Below are positions 1 through 7,289 of a stretch of DNA of 29,101 bases, in pieces. The notes below the pieces were generated by a model. It was not told the origin of the DNA. It was given only the letters and a program-made list of their open reading frames with translations, and did not search any database. How positions within the stretch are numbered: the stretch's first letter is position 1; each line of letters begins with the position of its first letter. This DNA is from Mnemiopsis leidyi (taxonomy: Eukaryota > Ctenophora > Tentaculata > Lobata > Bolinopsidae), in NCBI GenBank assembly GCA_000226015.1, contig JH154832.1, forward strand, positions 424,905 through 454,005. The letters are read 5' to 3'. A program made the translations under genes and the position numbers.

Positions 1-383
1 TACTTTAAAAAAAAAAAAAAAAACTTACCAAAATCTATTTTCTGACCGACGATGTTACTGTTTTAGTTACACAAAGCGTGTAAAATGAACGTATGTGCAT
101 ACGTTTCAACAGTCAGTAAATAGTTAGTACCCAACTTTGATTTATACATATTTTATCAATCTTTAACTTTATTTTTAGTGATAGTTATTAAGATATTAAG
201 ATTTGATATTATATTTGACATTATACTGTATATTTACATAAATTTTGAGTAAACATTGGCCGTGCGAAGTAAAAAGCCGATAAAATTTGTCATAACTTTA
301 TAATGTAGTAACTTTTTTACTAACTACAATTACACAATTTTTAAAGTTAACTGCAATTTCATTTAATGAATAAAACAGAATCG
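1..383. other. Intergenic AT-rich DNA, no gene seen
   Basis: AT-rich sequence with an A tract near 8-23. I see no open reading frame of note, no RNA gene and no recognisable repeat until the heptamer array that starts at 384. Confidence 0.6.
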
Positions 384-443
384 TGTATATTGTATATTGT
401 ATATTGTATATTGTATATTGTATATTGTATATTGTATATTGTA
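384..443. repeat. Heptamer tandem array 1 (TGTATAT)n
   Basis: Eight full copies of a 7-bp unit (TGTATAT) plus a partial copy, with no mismatches. It abuts the left arm of the foldback element at 442-554. The same heptamer forms a longer array at 897-1008, so the two are probably related copies and not independent slippage events. Confidence 0.95.
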
Positions 444-554
444 CGATTAGTAAACGAATAGGAGTGTGCTATCGGAAATTATTTCACGAGTGCCGTAGGC
501 ACGAGTGATAAATAATTTCCGATCAGCACACGACTAATGAGTTTCCTAATTGTA
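442..554. repeat. Foldback (inverted-repeat) element
   Basis: The two halves (about 442-494 and 498-554) are imperfect reverse complements around a 3-nt centre (GTGCC gta GGCAC, 490-502). The inner 30 bp or so per arm pair almost perfectly; the outer parts carry several mismatches and short indels. The structure resembles a foldback or MITE-type non-autonomous element or a genomic hairpin. No coding capacity and no clear target-site duplication are visible. A 24-bp piece of the left arm (458-481) recurs at 839-862. Confidence 0.85.
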
Positions 555-838
555 TTATCAACCGACTTTAATAACTAAAATGCAAACAGGATTAAGAACA
601 GCTTTCCCCCTCTTTTAAGTTATCGGCTTTTAGAAATCGTTGCACCGATATGCCGTGTAGCAATTTATGCACTCTATATCCAACCCGAAATAGGTTCAGT
701 AAAATATCCCTTTAGCTAAGTAATTCTAATTGATTGTTGATTTTATGAAGGAGCACATGTTTTGGAGCTAAGCCGCGCGAGTGAGCCCATTGCGCGCACA
801 TCGCCATAGTAACATACCACGTTATTTTACGCGTATGT
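555..838. other. Spacer between repeat copies, no gene seen
   Basis: No convincing coding sequence. A short CpG-richer patch lies at about 773-835. It precedes the second copy of the 24-bp foldback-arm sequence. Confidence 0.5.
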
Positions 839-862
839 ATAGGAGTGTGCTATCGGAAATTA
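839..862. repeat. Second copy of foldback-arm 24-mer
   Basis: Identical over 24 bp to 458-481 in the foldback element, but here the opposite arm is missing. It is followed about 34 bp later by heptamer array 2. A 10-bp sequence (GGTTGATAAT) just before array 2 also appears in reverse complement right of the first foldback. This suggests two rearranged copies of one element. Confidence 0.85.
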
Positions 863-896
863 GTCAACGGTACTTGGTAACACGGGAGGTTGATAA

Positions 897-1008
897 TGTA
901 TATTGTATATTGTATATTGTATATTGTATATTGTATATTGTATATTGTATATTGTATATTGTATATTGTATATTGTATATTGTATATTGTATATTGTATA
1001 TTGTATAT
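897..1008. repeat. Heptamer tandem array 2 (TGTATAT)n
   Basis: Sixteen uninterrupted copies of the same 7-bp unit found at 384-443. Because 7 is not a multiple of 3, the array stays open in several frames on both strands and gives false low-complexity reading frames rich in Tyr, Ile, Val and Cys. These are not genes. Confidence 0.97.
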
Positions 1009-1369
1009 TGGTTGGAGGGATAAGATGGGGATGACGCTGTGAGCATACAGAGTGTTTTAAAATTCTAGCATTTTGAAAATTTATCCGCTTGAGTTAAGGC
1101 TTGTTTTTATTTCAGGGTTTAAATGTGATTCCCCGAAGTAGTTAATCAAAGCACTTTTAAAGGGCACCTGCACCCCTGATTCACGTCTGATAAATTGGAA
1201 AGTTTGTTTCTGGATAGCTGTTTTATATTTTTACGCAAACGTGTATGATAATGATAGAGCTGGCCAATTTTCGGCTGCTGGACAACGGCGCCCACCAGTT
1301 ACACAATATCTATGACAGAGTACCTTGAGACAGTAGTTGAATGATTGGTCTATTATTTATGAGCTGCAT
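1009..1369. other. Intergenic, no gene seen
   Basis: No open reading frame with recognisable protein features and no RNA gene. The next structure is the inverted repeat beginning near 1370. Confidence 0.5.
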
Positions 1370-1537
1370 GGTAACTGATTAAATCTAAATAGTTCTTCTT
1401 GGCTCAAGTAGTTGCACAAATTTAACAGTTGATTAATGAATGAATTAAATCTACATTATGTTCTCCATTCATTAATCAACTGTTCAATTTGTGCAACTAC
1501 TTGAGCCAAGAAGAACTATTTAAATTTAATCAGTACC
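1370..1537. repeat. Near-perfect long inverted repeat (foldback element)
   Basis: Arms of about 72 bp (1370-1442 and 1466-1537) separated by a 23-nt spacer. I count only a few mismatches and one 1-nt indel, so a transcript through it would form a long hairpin. No coding capacity. It is unrelated in sequence to the foldback at 442-554. No clear target-site duplication was found. Confidence 0.93.
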
Positions 1538-2463
1538 TTGGGAGAATAAGGTATTAAACGCAATTATAAAATCTTAATGATTACAAATGACAACTGTCTC
1601 CAAACAATTTACTTTTCTCTCAAGATCAGATTAATTTTATTTAAAGTTGCTGGTGTAAGTTCAGACAGTTATAGTGGCATCTCAAATCACAGGTGGTTTC
1701 ATGTGAGCGAGCTCGACTTTCAGAGGTGTGCAATAATTGGTATTGTGTCTCTGCCGGACAACTGTGGACCAAAGAATCAACCAAGCTGCCAAACATGGTA
1801 TCATCAGACCTGCAAGCCAGGTCAAAAATCAACTAAAACACAAACAACAGATTATTTAGAGTGAAAGAACTGATCCTTGTCGGCTTTTTATAAATGCAGT
1901 TCGCAGCCAGCAAACTATTTTCTAATAAAGTTACTTACTACCATTTCTTAGGTCCCATCAAATTCAATAATCTTATCAGATGATTATCACAGACTGATCT
2001 GATTTGCTCCAAGACAGATCTGATTTTTGCTTTAAGACAGATTTAATTACTTGCAGAATATCAGTGTCACATAATGTTGTAGGTTGATAACCTACTGTCG
2101 CTGCCATCAAGCGCTCTCACACATTTCTAGGCGCCATATCAATTTCGAAGAAATTCTATTTCTAGACACACTTCACCCGTCACATACTAATAATCAGTCA
2201 CATCTAGATGCTGCTCTAAATTTTCTTCACTAACCCTGTTCCATGGCCATATTTTCACTCAAATATATGGGTAAATTTTTTTTCTGATATTTTTTACTCA
2301 CATTTTTTTTATTTTACTGATATAATTCGGGCCAAAAAATACGTGCCAGCGTCCACTCATAAAATTGTTTACCCAGGGGGTAACAGTAAACCATCAAATT
2401 AATATTCCTCGTCAAATTTTACGTCTAATTGCTGGTAGTCTAATTGCTGGTCGAACTTTTCTT
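1538..2463. other. Intergenic with short degenerate repeats
   Basis: No gene recognised; the open frame at 1577-1864 has no known domain, signal or coiled coil. There is a degenerate direct repeat of about 22 bp (CAGATCTGATTT-like) at about 1990-2045, and a 15-bp unit repeated twice at about 2423-2452. Confidence 0.45.
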
Positions 2464-2596
2464 CTGAGTTTAACATGGTTTTTGTAATTCTCTTCTTGAC
2501 TCGAGTGATAGACATAGGATATTAATAGCAATGCATCTATATATTTCGGTGTAACAACACCATCATCAGGACATAACACTCAAATTATTTGTATAA
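2464..2596 (-). repeat. Left 133-bp terminal inverted repeat of composite element
   Basis: Reverse complement of 3695-3827 with about four mismatches in 133 bp (roughly 97% identity) and no indels. Read on the minus strand it contains a hammerhead-ribozyme-like core: CTGATGA at about 2566-2572, a hairpin GGTGT-TGTT-ACACC and then GAAA. Penelope-like retroelements are known to carry hammerhead motifs in terminal repeats that may be inverted, so this may be such a repeat. The assignment is inference. Confidence 0.85.
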
Positions 2597-2714
2597 TAAA
2601 ATAAAATGAAATAAAATAAAAATCAAATTTTACACAGCAATACATAGATAGATATTCAATAATTCAATGGAGCTTCTATGCTGTGAAGATTTTCTCTGTT
2701 AGTAGCACACCCTA

Positions 2715-2766
2715 CTAAGGTAAACAATATGAGTAACAGACTAAGGTAAACAATATGAGTAACAGA
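2715..2766. repeat. 26-bp perfect tandem duplication
   Basis: Two adjacent identical 26-bp copies (2715-2740 and 2741-2766) within the composite element, consistent with recent slippage. Confidence 0.93.
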
Positions 2767-3117
2767 AAATAGAACGTATCATATAAGAATATCTCCTAAA
2801 GCCATATCGAAATTATATACAAAAATAAACTATGGTTAACATTAAACTGACATTTTACTGTCTTGGTTCGAATTAAATAAACTGTTGATAATAACCTTTT
2901 TAAAACTGGGAAGTCATAACATTAGTTCTATGTTCAATATATTAATTATTATAATAAATAGAAATTTTAATAGACCCTTAGAATTGGGAGGATTACAACA
3001 AGGTTTTATGCTATTACCATTTTATTGTGTGTTAATTTGTTGTAGTTGGAAACAACAACATCCTGGGGGGACCGTCAAGCTGAATGCTGAGGTGACATTA
3101 TGGCCTTGTCAAAGTTC

Positions 3118-3630
3118 CTAATCTACATGATAGAATTTGTTAAATGAGTTATCAGTTAGGTAAGAACTATCAGATAACATTTTAGAAAGTAGCAATGTTT
3201 TAAACGTATTAGAAAAATGTTTGACCGATTTGCTAGCTCTAAGAGTTTGTGGAACAACGTTCCAGGCCTTTGCCCCTAGATAAAAAAATTCCTTATGAGA
3301 TTTAGATTTCTGAGTGTATAGATAACAGTTTTCCCCTCCCCTACTTCCTCCTGAGATATAGAAGAACTTTCCAATAAAGTGCTTGGGACAGATTTCATTA
3401 ACAATTCGATACATGTAACTGCTTAGATGAAGCTGGCGCCTCAGATGCAAAGGCAACCAGCCCATTTGTTTGTAAACACTGATGGATGATTCTTTGATGT
3501 TAAAATCAAATGCAATTTTCGCTATTTTTGTGTAGGATATGTCCAGGTCTTTTAATTTACTCTTATATGTTTTGCACCAAATTATATCTAGATAGTCGAA
3601 GTGTGGTAGCATCAATGCATTGGCAAACAT
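3118..3630 (-). pseudogene. LINE reverse transcriptase C-terminal fragment
   Basis: A 170-residue open frame matches the region downstream of the catalytic palm in non-LTR (CR1/jockey-like) reverse transcriptases. It starts with LPHFDYLDIIWCK, then has GWLPLHLRRQLHL, MYRIVNEICPKHF and GAKAWNVVPQTLRASKSV, followed by a Phe/Lys-rich tail. The endonuclease and the palm with its FADD-type motif are absent, so this is a 5'-truncated, dead copy. That is the usual outcome of LINE retrotransposition. It sits inside the inverted-repeat composite. The exact clade cannot be fixed by eye. Confidence 0.8.
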
Positions 3631-3694
3631 CTTCCGAAACTTTAGAGGGAGCTAAATAGTAGTGTTGCAAGTTTTAATACTTTCAACACTACCA

Positions 3695-3827
3695 TTATAC
3701 AAATAATTTGAGTGTTATGTCCTGATGATGGTGTTGTTGCACAGAAATATATAGATGCATTGCTATTAAAATCCTATGTCTATCACTCGAGTCAAGAAGA
3801 GAATTACAAAAACCACGTTAAACTCAG
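3695..3827 (+). repeat. Right 133-bp terminal inverted repeat of composite element
   Basis: Plus-strand copy of the terminal repeat, partner of 2464-2596. CTGATGA occurs at about 3722-3728, then a hairpin weakened by two substitutions relative to the left copy (TACACCGAAA there, TGCACAGAAA here), then GAAA and a GTC about 30 nt downstream. If the motif was ever a ribozyme, this copy is more degenerate than the left one. Confidence 0.85.
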
Positions 3828-4990
3828 TTTCGTATGCGACTCATAAACAATTATCCGATCATTCAGTTAAAAAACTTTTCTTCTAGCTCAAAGTTAAAAA
3901 GTTGGGGCCTTATAAAAGGTCACTTAAGGAGTCCCGCTATAATTTTTCTACTTTGAAACTATCAAATTCGGATTTCTTGTCAAATTTCCAACCTATTTTT
4001 GGGCCTTATAAGGGGTCACCCGACGATTTTTCGGCTTCGAGACTATCAATTTCTGATTTAACCCAAGGGAGAGGGGAAAAGTCCTGGTTACTGTGTAGCA
4101 GGTGTTTTAATCAAGAAGATCAGTGGGATAGCAATACATAAGTGTCACTCAGTTGAGGCTTTGCGGTTCTATGTCCTGAGTGGCAACTGGGTAACTGGCC
4201 AATTGTTGGTAAGTCATGACTAACAAAAGGAGCCAGGTGTTTTTAGTGTTGTGCAAGATAGTGCAGGCTGAAGTGTGGACCTCTGCATGTTTAATGATGA
4301 AATCAGGTGACCAGATTCCTTTGGGGTATACCTATTGTTATTGTACACAAATTTGCAGACAACACAAACAGCTATCTTTAAGCTCAGGGAACACATGGAA
4401 AAGACTGGTGCAAATACAACTTCACTAAGTTACATAATGACAAAGATGACTACTTTAGAATGCAATGGCCGCATGACATAAGCCTGAATATAGTTTGATA
4501 TTTTAGCGCTTAAGATGCTACGTACTACTATCCCTCGGTATTTTGACACACTGTGCTGGATCACACTACACCTATCACACTACAGCCATCATGACTTTCA
4601 CTTTTCTCATGCTGCTGTTAGTTGCAGGGTTTAGACTTGGCTGTTCTGGCCCGTAGTTTCTGAAAACAGTGTTAGAGATTTCAAGTGAGGGCATTCACTT
4701 ATGAAGATGAAGTTACTGCAACATGTATTATGAACAGTTCGTGGTTGACTTTTCTCTCAGTTGGTGTATATCCTCTTGTGTTTTAACCATTCAAATATCA
4801 AGTGAAGACTTTATTGTAAACATAAAGATTTTTGTCGTTTTATTAAATCTTATGCTTAGCTTCCCTATTCATGCCTCATCATTAAATACTTTTTTTGCTG
4901 TGGAAATTCAGAACTGTGGGAAAGCTTATTTTGCACATCAGAATTGTAATTTACAATATGATTTTTCTGATATATACTCACTGATCAGGA
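3828..4990. other. Intergenic upstream of MRM3; diverged tandem duplication
   Basis: No gene recognised. About 3903-3970 and 4000-4062 are diverged direct repeats of each other: both start with GGGCCTTATAA-GGTCAC and later share ACTATCAA and TC-GATTT. A 22-codon open frame at 4591-4656 begins like a signal peptide but ends at once and has no support. The pyrimidine-rich tract before 4987 precedes the MRM3 start. Confidence 0.45.
4986..4987 (+). promoter_or_regulatory. Putative 3' splice acceptor (cis or trans) 3 nt before MRM3 ATG
   Basis: A T/C-rich tract (TTTTTCTGATATATACTCAC) ends in GATCAG, giving an AG next to the initiator ATG at 4991. It could accept a spliced leader or end an intron in the 5' UTR. 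It is part of the pattern seen at most genes in this window. Confidence 0.4.
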
Positions 4991-6979
4991 ATGAAGCTGG
5001 CCAAGACATTTACTCAACATAACAAACATTGTCAATCTTGTTATCAGATATTGAGAAATGGAAAAACCCACACATCATCTCAGAGGTTACTAAGCTACTA
5101 TGTAAAAGGTTCTATCAAGTATCCAGAAAAGTCCTTATATGTTAAGAAACACCCCTATGACCGCGAAACTCACAAAAAATATGCTGCTGCAATGGCACAT
5201 TTGAAAGCAAAGAAAAGGAAAGGTGTTGGTGTCTTTGTTGAAAACACAAATATGATAACAGATTTGGTAAAACAGGGATTGAGCCCATCATACATTTTTT
5301 ATGTAAAGGTCTGTATTTTTAGATTGTACCAGCTATACAAGAACTTGTCAAAACTGTGTGTTATCTTTTTGCATATTATATCAATCAACCTTAGGACTCT
5401 CACAGGTGTTAATTTGTTCAATGAATCTTTACAGCATCATTTCAGGACACAGTATTTGATAAACTACCCATGTCACAACAGTCAACCAAGGCAGTCCAGA
5501 TCACAGAAAAACAGATGGCTAAATTGAGTGATGTGGCTACGTCTCAAGGAGTTATGGCCGTCTTTGATCGCCCTTCCACAATTTCAACATATCAAGGAAA
5601 ATCTATTCCATTGATAGTATATTTAGATCAGATTGGTAATCCAGGTGACTTGAGATAAGCTTCATTACTTTGCTTTTAATGGATTCATCAGTTTTATATT
5701 ATCTTGTCAGAAACGCGGAAAACGAGTATAGTAAGACAATACATGAAATAACTAATGCTTGTCCAATTTTAATTTTTACAGGCCTTCGCAAAAAACTACA
5801 ACTTTAACTTTCTTAACTTGTCTACCATTAATCTCTGCCATCCTCAGGTAATTTGGGGACCATCATTCGAAGTGCTGCAGGCGCCTCCTGCACCTCAGTG
5901 GTAACTAGTCCTAATTCAGCTGACTTTTGGTTGCCTGCTACCATACGAGCTGCAGCAGCTTCTCACTTTTTGTGAGTGTAATTGGCAAGATTGGCATAAG
6001 TTTGAAAAAACCCAGTCCCCTTTATTGTGCACCCTCAAAAGAGTAATTTTGTACAGCTTTCTTGTATGAACTTGGTTTTTCTTATTGATTCTTATTTGGT
6101 GTTATTGTGATCACTCATGAATTTAATACAGGATACCCTTACACGAGAAGTTGAGTTTCGAAGAATTACTGGAAACTTTGCCAGCAGAATGGAACATTTG
6201 TTTTGTTGAGTCTACCAGTAAAAATTCTCCCCAAAAACATCCAAACTCAATTCCCTACTATGAAGCAAACTTTACTCAGCCAACAGTGATGGTCTTTGGC
6301 AAAGAAGCAGGTGGTTTATCTCACGCAACCAGAGTTAAGGCAGTCCAGCATGGAAGACACAGGATAATTAACACCTTCATACCTACCATTGCCGAGCTGG
6401 ACAGCTTGAACGTTGCCATGGCAGCTACTGTTCTCATTTACGAAATGGTAGGTGTGGTGTTGTTGTTATTGTTGAAAGGCCTGGATAAGGTCTTCTCTAA
6501 CCATCAACCTTTTGTGTTAGTTTTTACGATATGATATTGTTTAAGAATATGACATTGTTCAAGTTTACTGTGAAAATTGGCTGAAAAGATCTGCTTTGCT
6601 GTTGCCGAAAACCCTCATAATAATTTTCGTTCTAGTAATTTGTATCTGTTTTTATTGTGAAATATTCACTAGTCATTTTGAGTGTTCTTTTCTGAAAAGA
6701 TCTGCTATAATTGTTCTTTAAATTGATGTGATAATACTCACGCTGGTAAAATCAATTTCAACGTTTAATTTGCACCTTTTTCAGGCAAAACAACAAAGCA
6801 AACTGTCAAAAATAGACAACTCTAGTGTCATTAAGAGCTTATCTTCAATTCCGAGCAATTCCACTAAAGATGAATGTGAGACTACCTTTTCTCATGATGT
6901 TAACGATCTTGCGAACAAATTGGAAGCTATGTTTCCAGCACATTTAGAAATGGGAGAAACTGCATATGATTACACGTGA
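4991..6979 (+). CDS. MRM3: Mitochondrial rRNA 2'-O-methyltransferase, MRM3/RNMTL1-like (SpoU family)
   Basis: Predicted exons: 4991-5302, 5446-5644, 5848-5971, 6132-6447 and 6785-6979, joining in frame to about 381 residues (human MRM3 is of similar size). The family uses S-adenosylmethionine to methylate the ribose of a guanosine in mitochondrial large-subunit rRNA. Residues 1-50 are basic with almost no acids, as in a mitochondrial presequence. The SpoU substrate-binding domain follows (GVGVFVENTNMI), then the knotted catalytic domain: motif 1 GNLGTIIRSAAGA (about 171-183, conserved Asn and Arg), motif 2 MVFGKEAGGLSH, motif 3 IPTIAELDSLNVAMAATVL. The Lys-rich C-terminal tail has no recognised domain. 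The first donor could be 5303 or 5309; both keep frame and differ by two residues (VK). The ATG lies 2 nt after an AG. MRM3 is preferred over MRM1 because of the ATIRAAAASHFLIPL segment. Confidence 0.87.
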
Positions 6980-7208
6980 TGATAGGCTTGCTGCCTGATT
7001 ATCTTTTCAACCATTTCCATGCGCTGCATTTTAACACCGTTTTCTAGTTTTTATGTTCATTTTTATTCAAAAGATAATGATATATGCGATGCATACTATG
7101 CATCAGATAAATGCATAATCACTAAACAGTTTGTCATTTACTGGAACGAGTTCCATCTGTTCGGTTGTGGCACTATTTACCCCAGCCAATGCATTTTCTG
7201 TTCAATTT

Positions 7209-7214
7209 AATAAA
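7209..7214 (+). terminator. Poly(A) signal AATAAA of MRM3
   Basis: Canonical AATAAA 230 bp after the MRM3 stop and about 76 bp before the PGLS initiator. The intergenic gap is therefore very short. Confidence 0.6.
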
Positions 7215-7289
7215 TTCAAAAAAGGTGGCTTTGATAATTCTTTTATTTCCTACTGTTAGCTGCACTTGCAACAAATTTCGCAGTTTAGG

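Larger units (their letters stand above)
2464..3827. mobile_element. Composite retroelement-like unit with 133-bp inverted termini
   Basis: A 1364-bp unit bounded by 133-bp inverted repeats. Its interior holds a minus-strand LINE reverse transcriptase C-terminal fragment (3118-3630), about 500 bp of likely LINE 3' sequence (2600-3117), and a perfect 26-bp tandem duplication at 2715-2766. The termini look like Penelope-type repeats while the coding piece looks like a LINE, so this could be a nested or chimeric insertion. I see no target-site duplication outside the repeats. It has no complete open reading frame and is almost certainly non-autonomous. Confidence 0.65.

Noticed and set aside
384..1008. 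CRISPR-like array
   Set aside because: The repeats are contiguous 7-mers without spacers and the genome is clearly eukaryotic.
781..1046. Open frames on both strands over the heptamer array
   Set aside because: They exist only because the 7-bp repeat lacks stops. The protein is a pure repeat of YCILYIV type with no supporting signal.
4591..4656. 22-codon frame beginning like a signal peptide
   Set aside because: It is too short, has no downstream exon with matching frame that I could find, and no family resemblance.
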